64,000 nucleotides of DNA from Microthyrium microscopicum (lineage: Eukaryota > Ascomycota > Dothideomycetes > Microthyriales > Microthyriaceae). Below, piece after piece: positions 23,051 to 34,388 of this stretch. Below the pieces are notes generated by a model. It had not been told where the DNA came from. It saw nothing but the letters and a program-made list of their open reading frames with translations, and ran no database searches. The position numbers were made by a program, and so were the translations under genes. Position 1 is the first letter of the stretch. Each line of letters starts with the position of its first letter. The stretch lies in NCBI GenBank assembly GCA_010405405.1, contig MU004230.1, positions 34,627-98,626 of the forward strand, written 5' to 3'.

Positions 23051-24731
23051 ATGACTCTACTAAAGCTGCTCTTGGAAGGTGCCACGCTTCTGCTGGTTTC
23101 CAGGCTCATATTCAATGCATTCACGTCTTATCGATCAAAGATACCGGCAGCTCATTGGAGCGCCAACTTTTCATCCGCCTGGATTCTTTGGATCAGATAT
23201 ATATTCAAAGAGGTGAGCACTATTGATCAAGCCCATTCAAAGCTTGGTCCGGTGATTCGCCTGGCTCCGCATGAAGTCAGTGTGAACTGTGTGAAAGGAG
23301 GTATCCTGACCGTCTACGCTGGTGGTTTTGATAAGCACCCTTGGTATGCTAATCTCTTTGACAACTTCGGGTAAGAAAGGCTGAGCATACTTCTCGATAA
23401 TAAGGTCACAATTTAATCAATACAGGATCCCAAATATGTTTTCCACGTCAGCCGGGAAGCCACATTCGGAGCGGAAAAGAATGCTTTCCAACATCTATTC
23501 AAAATCGTATATTCAGAACTCAGGAACAATGACGAGCATAACCAAGATCTTGTTATTTGACAGGCTACTTCCAAAACTGCAATCATTATCAAAAGCCTCG
23601 CAGCCATTCGACATCTATGCAGTGATCAGCGCGACAACAATGGACTTTGTCACTGCATATTTATTCGGCCTATCACCCTCTTCGAATTTTCTAAGTGATG
23701 ATGAAATACGAGACAAATTCCTGGTAAATTATACAAGTCGTCATTCTTACAACTACTTCCCTCAAGAATTACCTGGGTTGACCAATACGCTAAAAGCCAT
23801 CGGAGTACGACTTGTGCCAACTTGGGTGGATGCGGCGAATGAATCCATCGGATCTTGGACATTACGAATGTGTGACGATGCAGATGCCTTTGTGAACTCA
23901 GAAAAAGGCTTGAAACAGAAGGATGCAGCAGATCCCGACATCCCCGAAACTTTTCGTCAACTTAGGACGGCCATGACCAAGCGGGATGGAAATGACAATG
24001 CAGTCAAAGAATACCAACGTTTAGCAATTGGAAGTGAGATGTTGGACCACCTAGCTGCTGGTTTTGATACCTCAGGAATAACCTTGGCCTTTTATGTGCA
24101 TGAGTTGTCGAAGAGACCGGGCCTGCAACGCGCTCTACATAAGGAATTGCTGACGCTAGAGCAGCCCATACTGATAGGAAAAGGCAGGACGGATCATGGG
24201 CTGCCTTCTGCAAAAGTTCTCGATGCCTTGCCACTGCTTCAAGCAACCTTACAAGAAACACTACGTCTTCGCTCTGCAATACCGGGTCCGCAACCTAGGG
24301 TCACACCCACTAAAGGTTGCACTCTGGGCCCGGATCAAGAGTACTTCGTGCCAGGAGGAGTGAGAATAAGTGCTCAAGCACACAGTCTTCATCGAAATCC
24401 AGAAGTCTTTGATGATCCAGAGACTTGGAGGCCAGAGCGATGGTTGGAGAACAGCCCTGAAAAGCTCAAAGATATGAATCGTTGGTTCTGGGCCTTTGGA
24501 AGTGGTGGTAGAATGTGTGTAGGAAGTAACTTGGCTCTCTATCGTAAGTGCCTGTCCCAGCTTTATAGATTTGTTGACTGATTTGCTATATCAGAAATGA
24601 AATACATCATAGCTGCGTTGTACAGTAACTGGACCATTGAGATCGAGGACGACGAAGGGTTCAAACAGAGAGATCTATACACGGCTCCACCCGAGTCTGG
24701 CAAACTAATAGTGAAGCTCCATACGGTATGA
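23051..24731 (+). CDS. Cytochrome P450 monooxygenase
   Basis: Three exons (23051-23370, 23426-24543, 24595-24731) with introns of 55 and 51 nt give 524 aa. The first ATG in frame is at 23051; the frame is open a little further upstream, but only from a non-ATG codon. The N-terminus has a membrane anchor (about residues 8-24). All P450 landmarks are visible: I-helix AGFDTSG at 318-324, K-helix E-T-L-R at 384-387, P-E-R-W near 443, and the heme-binding FGSGGRMCVG with Cys471. The enzyme should be anchored in the endoplasmic reticulum and need a cytochrome P450 reductase. The substrate is unknown. No polyketide synthase, terpene cyclase or NRPS lies nearby, so a secondary-metabolite cluster is not supported. 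Confidence 0.9.
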
Positions 24732-25648
24732 AAAAGTTGCTAGGGAATATGTTGATGGCAGGGGCAGCTGAAGGGGCGTTTCAGCCAAGATCAGGCGTTA
24801 TTTAACATCTCGAAGGGGCAGAGTTATTCTAGATTCCTTAGCATATTTATAATACATCAAAATCCTCTGCGAGCTCCAGAACTACATCAATGTCGGCACC
24901 GTCATGATCTAGCTGGGGAAACAGGTGCTGCGAACTGGCGATCATTTTTCGGAGGGAACCGGGAATTGCATCTTTCCAAGAAAAGATTATCTCCAGTGAA
25001 GGTCTAAGAATTCGAACATCGTGAAATTTTGAAACATTTCCAGGATGTTGATAGTGGCGAATGTACCTGCAGTCACAAATTGTGGAATATTTAACCTCTC
25101 TTGGAGCTTCTTTCCGACTCTAGTAAAATTCTTGAGTGGATCTCAGATGTCATACCTGTATGATTTGCCTAGTACTATATAAAATGCTGTCAAGAAAAGA
25201 TATTAGCGCCTGTATCTGAATATGATATTCAATAAATCATAAGCAAGTGGTATTGTGTAATTGTCGCATCGTACCTTGTCTCTTTAGAGATCATTGGACG
25301 CGGAAGCTGGAGTGATCATCGATACCGCGGGTCATAAGACCTCTCCACTTCCAATAATGCTGGTCTCGATATCTGCCGGTGTACATATCTTCTGTCTTAC
25401 TCTCTCGAGATAACACGATAAGACACTGAACCTCAGCAATCCAGGCAGACTAATTCAATATTTGCACCTTCTCAATATCAAACAAGGCTGCGCCTAAACT
25501 TTTGTTTCCTCAAAACCATTCAAGCACCCTCTTAATCCAAAAACAATATCTTAAACAGGAAGAACCAAAATTAAACGATCTTTGTCCAGCACATTTCCAG
25601 CTTCAATTTTCTCAACGACATCTGAGAACAGCGATACAACCATATATC
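24732..25648. other. Intergenic region
   Basis: The region contains the P450 3' end and the leader of the next gene. The frame of the next gene is open back to 25,502 but has no ATG until 25,649. I see no other feature. Confidence 0.45.
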
Positions 25649-26515
25649 ATGGACTCAGAGCCCCCAGCCTACCACGATCTCACCACCAATATACAACATG
25701 ACGACCACGACGAAGTCCTTCCCGACTACGAACCCCCCTCCTGTCCAACATACACATCGACCACTCCCCTGATAAATTACACAATCTACAACACGCGCTC
25801 TCGTCTGCGCACCCTAATCCCCTCTACTGAGTCCAGCGCAATCGTCCCCTCCTACATAATAACCTCCCCACCACGCTTCTCCTCCTCCTCGCACCACACG
25901 CTCGCGCGCATCGCCACATCCCCCTCCAGCAGTCGTCGCTCATCTACCGCAAACATGTTCGACCCGCCCTCTGACGCAGGGAGTTGTACAGCCGTCGTAG
26001 CGGAACTGAGGGCTGTAAGACATAGTACTATTCCGTGGTGTCCGAAAGTCAGCGTGACGGTGAAGAATCCGTTGGAGGAGAGGGTATTCGTGCTGAATGC
26101 GAAAGACTTCAGCGCGTTTGAATTGGAAGTTGGACCGAGACGGTGCAAGTGGTGTGTTACGGGTGATCCGAAGCGGGCGCTGGAGTTGGTTGATACGCAG
26201 CAGGGGGGTAGAGTCGTAGTGGCGCGGATGACGTACAGTGCGATGGGAACTGATGCGGTTAGGGGACAGCCGGTTGGGACATTGGATGTGTTTGATCTGG
26301 ATACTGGTGGGGAGGTGTCGGAGGATGAAGTTTTGGAAATAATCATTGGGAGCTGTGAGATGGTTATACGGCATTGGAAGGATATGGGTAGGCATTTCAA
26401 AAATGTGACGACAAGAGTTACGGGAATGTTGCCGGGTGCTGGACATGTTACGGGGTCTGGAGGGTATTCTTTTGGCCACGGAGCTATAGGTTTTGTGCCG
26501 TCTATGCGATATTGA
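25649..26515 (+). CDS. Unrecognised protein with Ser/Pro-rich N-terminus
   Basis: This is a single exon of 288 aa starting at the first ATG in frame, MDSEPPAYHD. Residues 1-105 are low in order, rich in Ser, Thr and Pro, and carry P-P-x-Y-like pieces (EPPAYHD, DYEPP), which can recruit WW-domain ligases. From about residue 112 a beta-rich globular part begins (SVTVKNPLEERVFVLNAKDF) and ends in GYSFGHGAIGFVPSMRY. I do not recognise the family; a tubby/LURP-like beta barrel is possible, but this is a guess. The third codon positions become noticeably G/C-rich relative to neighbours. It is convergent with the Ca2+/H+ exchanger gene about 200 bases away. Confidence 0.6.
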   Translation: MDSEPPAYHDLTTNIQHDDHDEVLPDYEPPSCPTYTSTTPLINYTIYNTRSRLRTLIPSTESSAIVPSYIITSPPRFSSSSHHTLARIATSPSSSRRSSTANMFDPPSDAGSCTAVVAELRAVRHSTIPWCPKVSVTVKNPLEERVFVLNAKDFSAFELEVGPRRCKWCVTGDPKRALELVDTQQGGRVVVARMTYSAMGTDAVRGQPVGTLDVFDLDTGGEVSEDEVLEIIIGSCEMVIRHWKDMGRHFKNVTTRVTGMLPGAGHVTGSGGYSFGHGAIGFVPSMRY

Positions 26516-26711
26516 TAACTGGATATAGGTTTGATTTTGAAGCTTTGGACTGTGCTATGAGTACAAATGGGTAGTAATATTGAGAACCGACCGCTGTAAT
26601 GCCAGGACAACATATTTGGAAATCCCAATAAGCAGTATCGTGCTTTTTCAAACCTCCAACTCCGCTTTCAAGAGGTATCGCGAGGTATAGAACGTACAAA
26701 AGGAGACTGAA

Positions 26712-28384
26712 TTAAGCGCGAGGATCGAAAAAGCGCTTGACCACTGATCCGATATCATTAGAGTCGTCAGGGTATACAAAGAAGGCAATTGCAATAATGG
26801 CATATCTAGAAGATGGAGTTAGTCACACGTCAAAAGCGCAAAGATTGTTCAAACTTACGTTCCAATGCACATGGCACCTTCCAGGTAATTGCTCTTGCCA
26901 TCTTGAATGAGATAGTTGACGACCAAGATGCTGATGAAGAAAACAACAGTCTCAAATCCGTGGAAGTTGAGAGTCATGTCTTGACCAATGATCCAGCCGA
27001 GGATGACAAGGAAAGGAGTAACGAAAATGGCGATTTGAAGACTGCTGCCAATAGCGACACCAATAGCCAGATCCATCTTACCCTTGTATGCGACAACAGC
27101 AGCAGTGACGTGTTCAGCAGCATTTCCGACAATTGGAAGTAAGATTAGACCAATAAAGGTTCGTGACATGCCAGTGCTGGAAACGACATCATCGATGCTG
27201 TCTACCAAGTAATCGGCGCAGAAAGAGACAAGGATGGTGATGAGTAGAAGCGTTACGACGGCAGGAATAGGTTTGAGAGTTCTTTCTTCCTCATTTTCAA
27301 CCTCCTGCTCGCCATCGAATATATCCTTGTGAGTCTTGAGTTGAAAGAGAAGATAAAGGCCGTAGAGAATTAGGAGGATGATTGAGGTTCCTCGGGAGAT
27401 CACCAGAATGGCATCAATGCTACTGACTGAAGATTTGGTGATTGACGCAGCTAGAGCGGCTGGTATGACTAGAGAGGCGCTGGATACAGCGAGTAAGGAA
27501 CCAAGTGTAGTTGCAGCAGTTGCATTAAAATCCTGTTGACCACCTCGGAACCCCGCAGAGACGAAACAGCAGCCTAGAACCTAAGTTTATGTTAATATAT
27601 GAGATGCGAATGGCTTGGAGGAACGTACCAGAAGGACGTTGGATAGGATAGATCCGAGCATGCTGGCCTGAACAATGCGAATCTCGCCTCGCAACAGTGC
27701 AAAGATACTAACCTAAGAGCTGTTAGTGTAACCCTTCTAAGTTACTACGTAGAGTAGCACTTACAATCAACTCGACAGCATTTCCGAAAGAGGCATTCAG
27801 CAATCCACCAATGGTTTGACCAACAGAAGCTGAAAGTTCCTCCGTGGCAAAACTGAGCAGCGCTGCCAGAGGAATAATTGCGATAAAGTTGACAGCAAAG
27901 ACCACAGTAGGGTCAAGCTTCAAGATACCACAGATGATTCCTGCTGGCACAAAGACCAATAAGACATTGACATAGTTGCTAGCCAGTACTTTCCAGGTCA
28001 AGTGTAGTGCGGTTTTGGGATATGAAGCCCAAGGGCGAGGGTCATCGTCGCCCCATAGTGTTGCTTGGCTCTCGCCAGGGTCTGCGCGTGCGCTTCCACC
28101 GTTGAGGAGAGGGGTAGACTCGGATTGTGCTTCCACGTCGGCGCGGCGTTGAAAACTATTCTTGCGATGCTCCATGTGCATGCGACCTTTGAGGTTTGCT
28201 GGTAGAGAAGAAGTATGATTAGCTTGGATGTTCACAATCTCATTGAACCACAGATTGTGAAGCTTGGAAGAGGTTGAATAGGTATGAAGGAGGGGATAAG
28301 AAGGTGCGTAAAGCAATTGAGTAAACAGCACGATGATGGTAGGCTAGGTGATTGAAGTTTAGGTGGATCAAGGTACATACCCAT
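26712..28384 (-). CDS. VCX1: Vacuolar Ca2+/H+ exchanger (CAX family)
   Basis: Exons are 28384-28381, 28198-27765, 27712-27629, 27580-26859 and 26805-26712, giving 445 aa. Introns of 182, 52, 48 and 53 nt all keep phase. The first coding exon is only ATGG; splicing yields [13 protein letters not shown], a better N-terminus for this family than reading through the intron (open to 28331). The two alpha-repeat motifs of CaCA exchangers are present, GNAVELI (140-146) and GNAAEH (326-331), in an eleven-helix layout. An acidic loop (about 263-274, [11 protein letters not shown]) lies between the halves. CAX proteins exchange cytosolic Ca2+ for vacuolar protons. Ser/Thr near residues 20-30 (SESTPLL) could be a regulatory or sorting site (acidic dileucine). 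Confidence 0.9.
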
Positions 28385-29262
28385 CTTTAGATCCGGCGCA
28401 ACGTTGATGAGATATATAAGACGCTTTTGAGTTGAACAGAGAGTTTGGTGGGCGGTACAAGAAACACAAGGTCTGACCCGAGAGCGAGCTACCTGAGAGG
28501 CAGAATTGGGCGGCAAACAAAGAGCTTCTTGTTGAATTACAAAGAAGTTGTAATCCAAAGCTCGGCGCCGCGATATCACTCTGGCACGAGAGGACGGAGA
28601 GGTACGGAAAGGCTTGGCTTGCTTGGGGAAAGGAGGCGCAGCAGAGCCAAGAGGTGGGAAGTATTTGATTAAATCAACTTGTCAGATTGCTTGAGGAAAG
28701 TTTAAGCATAAACAAGGTCTAGAAGCATAGGCGAGGATTGGTTGTTAAAGAAGAGACGGAGGATGTTGTTATTGTATCTTGGTCCCTTGGAGGTGAAGTC
28801 CCACCCAAAAATCATGGCAGGGAAGCGTCATTGGCGTCGTCAAACAACCAGGTTGGACACGCTTTTTGCAAGCCACGTCCTTGTTTCAAACGAGAAAGGA
28901 CGAAGCTGATTTGAGGAAAGAATAGCCAAGAGAAATGCTAAGGAGGATCGGGAACAACTACCCCATTTTTCCAGATGCGTTTTGTGGCGCAGCGCATATC
29001 CCACTCTAGGGTACCGACCGTACCGTACTGCCCTTGTGTTTGCGAGAGACTATCTTCATTCATACTTTTTGTCGTGGAGTATCTGAAATTTAATCAGCAG
29101 TCTTGCCGCGCCCGTTCAAACAACAGAGAACTGTTGGGGCGATACGAAGTACGGTACCTAGGTAGGTACTCTACGGATGTTGCTGCGGTCATGAAGCACG
29201 ACGACTCGACAAGAAATGACTCGGAAGATTTATACGATTACTACATCTTATTTTGCATTGCC
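28385..29262. other. Intergenic region upstream of the Ca2+/H+ exchanger
   Basis: This holds the exchanger promoter and leader and, at the other end, the 3' end of the HET gene. Short GGTACC-like repeats occur near 29,010-29,170. No gene is supported. Confidence 0.45.
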
Positions 29263-31131
29263 TTATCTAGACTTGTCTCTCGAAAACTTCTTGCTTATCT
29301 CATTTTTCAAAGATGACTTCCATGAGAGAATCTTCTTGATCCCCAGACTACCCATGTCACCCGAGTACTCAAACAGGAGGCTGACATATACCATGGTCAC
29401 TCTAGCTCCTTTGGTGGAGTGAATATCCGCCAAATTCTGCATATCTACCGACAAATAAGACTGACGAATTCCATTCTTATTGAAAGTCCGATCTTGCAAT
29501 TCCGCTGAGAATTCACAGTGCTTTGGAGATTCGTTAAAGACCTCCCATACTTGCTTTGCACTTCTTGGTGTTGCGCTTTTACTGATTGGTGTGCATATTA
29601 GATGACTCCATGTCTTTTTTTCTTTCGAATCGTAGCCTACTACGATGTAGATTGCCTCCGAGAAGTTTTTGCTTTCGGTGCTTGGCTGCAGTTTGCAGTG
29701 AAGGACCGAATGCCAGTTGTACTTTTCAAGCTTCCACCATGGAACATCCGGAATATCTGCATTGTGTTGTCGACTGATGGATATTTTATTGTCTTGAGAC
29801 TTGTGTCCGACCTGTAGTTCTGGATAACAAGAAACTTCTTTGAAGAATCGCTCGTCAAGTCCAAGAAACTGGAAAGTTACCGTCGAGCCGTTCAAAGAAG
29901 CATGCTTCATTGGCCTCTTTCGTACGTAGACCGTCTGAGTGGTTCTACTCGCCTTGAGTCGTGAGAAATCTACCTCCCCGATCTTTGCACACACTCGAGC
30001 GCATTGCTCACTATTTGGGTATGTTCTTTGCAACATCACCCCAGCTACCGTGTCAGTTTCCGAGGACTCATTTCGACAATCCAGTATGGCCCAGAATGCC
30101 CACGTGTTTGGGCCATTCAAACAGGTAATCATTTGAGTGGTTAGGCGAATGCCTTTGTTGGTCATCGTCGGTGGTGAACTGACATCTAGCCTACTAAATC
30201 CGACAAAGTCTCTCGAGTTTCTAAAGTCTTGTGGAGACCTGGCAAGAAGTCCATGCATCTCGCTAGTTTTCATGTCCGAGCCACTGTCCCAGGCAAGAAG
30301 AGATTGATCGTCAGATGTCTTGAGTAGCTCTTCTTGCAGTCGGGTAAATGCGTTCTCGCCTCCCTCTCCATACAGAAGAGGAATGTGTACGTTGAAAAGG
30401 CCCATAAGACAGTATGCCATATCTTCTGGCCGAGTTGTGGTCCGATTCGATGCCCAGTACATCTTTTGAGCAATGCTGAAGTCATATATGGCCTCAAGAT
30501 CACCATCCAAGGCGGACTCTATGATACCTGTGACTTCTGATATCTCTGTTTTTCGTTCTTTCCGTGATTTGAACCGCTTCCAGTCACTTGTGTAAAACAC
30601 CAGCTCCGGAGGCGCAATGAGTTCCTGGAGGGTCCAGCCCCGAGTGAACCATCTACTCAGTCTGAAGCTGCCGTCACTTACAGTGATTGCAGTATCGGGA
30701 ACATCGCTCAGATATGCATAGCATACGGTGGCCTGAGAGTACCAGCGAAACATGGAATTGATGGCCTCCGAAAGTTCGGAACTGCTTGACTTGTCGATAC
30801 TACAGGTATCCACCCAGCAATAGCTGAGTCCATCTTTTAAAGCTTGTTCGCAGCAATATTGGACTTTTTGGAAGCCGAGTTTGTCTTTTCCACGGTCATT
30901 TCGAATGTCGTCGTATAAGAACTCATCCTCTCCCCCTGTGATATGTTAGTATGAGACGAACGTTTTCCTTATCATTTCATGTAGTGAAATATGTGTCAAC
31001 AAGACGACTGTCTGTAGGATATCAAAAAGCGAGTTGTGGTACTTACAAGTATGCGAGAGTATAGCATATTTTGGAGCGTTGTCCTCGTAAAACCACTCGA
31101 GTTGAATCGATTTGCTATTTATTAACCACAT
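29263..31131 (-). CDS. HET-domain protein (heterokaryon-incompatibility type)
   Basis: Exons 31131-31047 and 30935-29263 with a 111-nt intron give 585 aa. The splice junction recreates Trp29 in the first HET motif, YAILSHTWG (22-30), which strongly supports the model. Further HET blocks follow: WVDTCSID near residue 75, SRWFTRGWTLQELIAPP near 125, and PEDMAYCLMGLFNVHIPLLYGEG near 205-230. The C-terminal 300 residues carry no recognised repeat or partner domain. HET proteins trigger growth arrest or cell death when incompatible fungal cells fuse and act like innate immune effectors. The gene lies directly next to an array of five paralogous F-box-like genes on the opposite strand. Confidence 0.9.
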
Positions 31132-32004
31132 GAAATGATTTGAAGGTCTCTGACCGATGTCAAGGGTCTGATTGCATGAGGAGTCAGTATTTGCTGCCTA
31201 GCTAATAGCCGCTGTCTCCAAACGATTGAAAGGAGGCGCGGTCGTTCTTCAAAACGCCACACTTGTTGTTGTACATGCAGGACTTTGGAAACAGTCTTCA
31301 ACAAACTGAAGTACGTATTAGGGATATGTTGGAGTAACTCGATGCTGGACTCATTGTTTTGAGTCCAGATGATGTACATTCTAGGATTGGAGAAAATCCT
31401 CCCGAAATGTCCGAGGGTTTGACTTGCACTGCCACCACGAATCCTGTCATGATCCATGAGGCGCAACCAATTGACAAAAACTTCTACTCCTCAACCGCCA
31501 GATTCGCTACGAAGCTTGGAACATCTTCTGCCGTAAGGTCCGAGAGGGATTTGGTAGTACTTGCAGCAAGGCTTATACTTCGGTGTTCCTGCCATGAATG
31601 AGATTCTTGAGGTACTCTCCTTGTCGATAATCAAGTAGGTACTCAAGGATGCGTACCTGGTAGCTTCGGACTTGAGGTTGATGAACGCAAAATGTGAAAA
31701 CATAAATTTGACATTACCAGTCAATTGTCTCTCTGCTGCATTCAACGATAATTATTTCGAATCAATACACTGACTGGTAAGAGGGGATCCGCAAGTACTT
31801 CCAAGTTCAACATCAGAATGCTATGCAGGTCATTCTTGTGAGTCATCGTCCGACATGACAACATCAATAAATACCAACATCTCCCCCATTGCCTCCGAAT
31901 GTCCAAATAAATCTTGTCTTCAATAACGAATTCCATGGGACTATATCAGCTTCACAGGCTCTTTTTTTTACGTCCAGTCAATAAACACCTGCCTCAGACC
32001 AATC
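31132..32004. promoter_or_regulatory. Divergent region between HET gene and paralog array
   Basis: About 870 bases lie between the HET start codon and the first array gene on the other strand. Short open frames overlap one another and have no family resemblance. Both promoters should be here. Confidence 0.4.
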
Positions 32005-32661
32005 ATGGATCAGACCAGCCAGTCCTCAATATCCAAATCAATCATGGCGCCGACTATCGGATTCTTCAGGCTACCTCTGGAGCTTCGACTAGAAATCTAC
32101 AACACCTACCTCAATGATGCTGGTGTCACACAATCAGACTTTGAGTCGTCGTCTATCGAAAGAGACATCAGCCAGTTGTTTACCGAAATCAATCAACTTC
32201 TACGTCTCAATCACCAAATCTACCACGAAGCTCGAACCATAGCCTGCCGACTGATTTATGACAGCACTCTCAAGTGTACAACCAACGACTTTGCAACATT
32301 TAAGCGCTCTTTCCAGTCCCTGCCTACTGATCGTCAACACTGCGTACTCACGAAGCTTACCTTGCTGAACACCCCCAAGAAACCTAATCGCTTTCCTACC
32401 AATAAGATTCTCAGAATTCTGGCCAAAGAAGCGGGCTATCGAAATACCCAGATGATGCAGAATGGCTCGCAGCTGGTATACAAGGATGGCGTAAAGAAAC
32501 CCGTGTTTCTGCAACATATATTTCCACCAGGTCGCCAGAGCCCAATCAATTTATACTTCAAACTTCATGCATCTAACGCTGGATGCTGGGAGTACCTTGC
32601 CTTGGATGGACTGGTTGCGCATCTTGAAAGCTTTGAAGAGATCCTCAAGGTAGAGCATTGA
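32005..32661 (+). CDS. Array paralog 1: small F-box/2EXR-like protein
   Basis: This is a single exon of 218 aa. A second ATG at 32044 (MAPTIGFF) aligns better with the starts of the paralogs, so the true product may be 205 aa. The N-terminal motif is FFRLPLELRLEIYNTYLNDAG. Shared blocks follow: LLRLNHQIYHEA, DFATFKRSFQSLP, LTLLNTPKKPNRFPTNKIL, a GY...MMQ piece and a C-terminal W-E-Y...L...E-I-L-K-V-E-H. The N-terminal motif is like the fungal F-box-like/2EXR start, but the remaining 180 residues match no family I know. It is the first of five same-strand copies. Confidence 0.75.
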   Translation: MDQTSQSSISKSIMAPTIGFFRLPLELRLEIYNTYLNDAGVTQSDFESSSIERDISQLFTEINQLLRLNHQIYHEARTIACRLIYDSTLKCTTNDFATFKRSFQSLPTDRQHCVLTKLTLLNTPKKPNRFPTNKILRILAKEAGYRNTQMMQNGSQLVYKDGVKKPVFLQHIFPPGRQSPINLYFKLHASNAGCWEYLALDGLVAHLESFEEILKVEH

Positions 32662-33053
32662 TTTTGAAAATTCGGAATGCAAGCTCCCAATATTATACTT
32701 TCAATTGTTTCTTTTCGTCCCTTCATGAAAGCTTCCTGGCCTTAGCATGTCGCTTTCCTTGAGAAGTAGTTCCTCTCTCACTGCCCACTGGACTTCTCAA
32801 CTAGTGCTATTGAAGTTTCTCATACATTGAGCTATTTTGAGTCATCACTGAACATCATCGCTGAAGATTCTTATCGCCAACATAAACTCATTGTTTACTT
32901 GCTCTCACATTGTCACTATCGTCCTATAAACCCTCAATCATTCCACCTTCGACTCACTTTCTCCAACTTCCTATGCTATCGACGACCACATCTCACTCGG
33001 ACCGAGCCAACAATCAGCGCAGGTGAAGACCTCCTTCAGCAGATCCTACAGCA
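32662..33053. promoter_or_regulatory. Spacer between array paralogs 1 and 2
   Basis: The spacer holds a TATAAA element (32935-32940) about 119 bases upstream of the paralog 2 start, in the context CCTATAAACC. No other feature is seen. Confidence 0.45.
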
Positions 33054-33698
33054 ATGGCATCCTCTATCGGGTTCTTCGACCTACCAGCGGAACTTCGACT
33101 GGAAATCTACAAAGTCTATCTGGATGACTGCGGCTCTTACACTCCGGAAAACGATGAGGAGAAAGATGGCAAAGATTGCAAGCATATTCGCAAAGTGATC
33201 CCAGACTTCTTTGATGAAGCCAAAGACCTTCTACTTCTCAATCGTCAAATTTGCAACGAGGCATGGCACATCATCTCACGAATAGTCCATAACCAAGAAG
33301 CTCCAATCCTCTTCCATTGGGATACCGACGATTTTCACACATTCAAGCGCGCATTCGAGTCTGTTTCCGTCGAACAGCGCTCCTCTTTTGTCGAAGGCAA
33401 GCTTATGCTGGTCAACACTCCACTAACACCAGACCGCTTCCCAATCAAGGAATTGGTCAGCATTCTGGGGGAAGAAACCAGCGATCGCAGCATCTGCTTC
33501 ATCGAGGCATATGGACGCGAGAGGTGGGTGAGGGAATGGATGGTCGATGGCTTCCACTTCGAGGTAGATGAAGAGGACAAACGCCTTTTGTCTTTCAGCG
33601 TTCATTTTACCAGAGGTGAAGGTTGGGAGTACTTTGAATTTGAGGGAATGCCCAACTGGCTCGACTGTATCGACCAGATTCTTCGGATGGAGCATTGA
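33054..33698 (+). CDS. Array paralog 2: small F-box/2EXR-like protein
   Basis: This is a single exon of 214 aa starting MASSIGFFDLPAELRLEIY. It carries every block of the family: FFDEAKDLLLLNRQICNEAW, DDFHTFKRAFESV, LMLVNTPLTPDRFPIKELVSIL, and WEYFEFEG...ILRMEH at the end. Acidic residues are frequent and no membrane segment or signal peptide is seen, so it is probably cytosolic or nuclear. It is closest in sequence and layout to paralog 1. Function is unknown. Confidence 0.78.
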   Translation: MASSIGFFDLPAELRLEIYKVYLDDCGSYTPENDEEKDGKDCKHIRKVIPDFFDEAKDLLLLNRQICNEAWHIISRIVHNQEAPILFHWDTDDFHTFKRAFESVSVEQRSSFVEGKLMLVNTPLTPDRFPIKELVSILGEETSDRSICFIEAYGRERWVREWMVDGFHFEVDEEDKRLLSFSVHFTRGEGWEYFEFEGMPNWLDCIDQILRMEH

Positions 33699-34388
33699 CG
33701 GGTGCTCACTCACTTCCGGATTCTCCCTTGGAGGATGGATGAGTCGACAAATCAATGATATATACCTAGGTACTCATTGAGTCTAATATCGGCCATCTGC
33801 TACGTTCTATCATCAGGTGCCTAATGTCCCGGAAGGTGCGCCAAGTATTTAGCTCTACTTCAACGCGCTGGAAAACAAAGCGTGTCTTTGTCAAGAAGTG
33901 CCATAGGAGAGCTCTCTATAGCTGGGAGCAGGCTTTTTGTTTTGCTGACCTGGCGGATGGTCTCTCTCTGCGTATTTATCCATAAGCTGTGTATGCACAG
34001 TCGTCACCCAACTCAGCAAGAGGTGACAATGTCAACTTCGACCTACTTCATAGAGGGAAAGTAAAACCATGCTGAAGTTCAGCAGTAGCGACAACACATG
34101 TGTGAGTATTCGCTGCCTAGAGGCAAAACTCACAGGCTGCAGCCAAGGCTGATATTTTGATTTTAGGCCGCCTCCTAGAGTTCTCTCCATCAAGATCCAC
34201 TTTGGCACTTCTCACGAAGTATTACCCGCCCAAGAACGAACGCACGAGCGATAGCTTCAATCTGCCATGAATAGATCACTCTTACTTCAGCACTACTATA
34301 AACCATACCTCAGATATCTCAAACATTTTATCAAGCGCTTCAGTCTCCTCTCAGGCCGTGTGCCCAAACCAAAGCCAACACTTCGATT
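33699..34388. promoter_or_regulatory. Spacer between array paralogs 2 and 3
   Basis: A TATAAA (34297-34302) in the context ACTATAAACC lies 92 bases upstream of paralog 3, very like the element before paralog 2. No gene remnant was recognised in the 690 bases. Confidence 0.45.

Noticed and set aside
25852-26628. Minus-strand frame of 258 aa opposite the Ser/Pro-rich gene
   Set aside because: Long shadow frame favoured by G/C-rich third positions. It has no domain, and the plus-strand frame has the better start and composition.
28138-28331. Start of the Ca2+/H+ exchanger at 28331 without splicing
   Set aside because: The extra N-terminus is unlike the family, while joining ATGG at 28381-28384 to 28198 gives a typical start with good splice signals.
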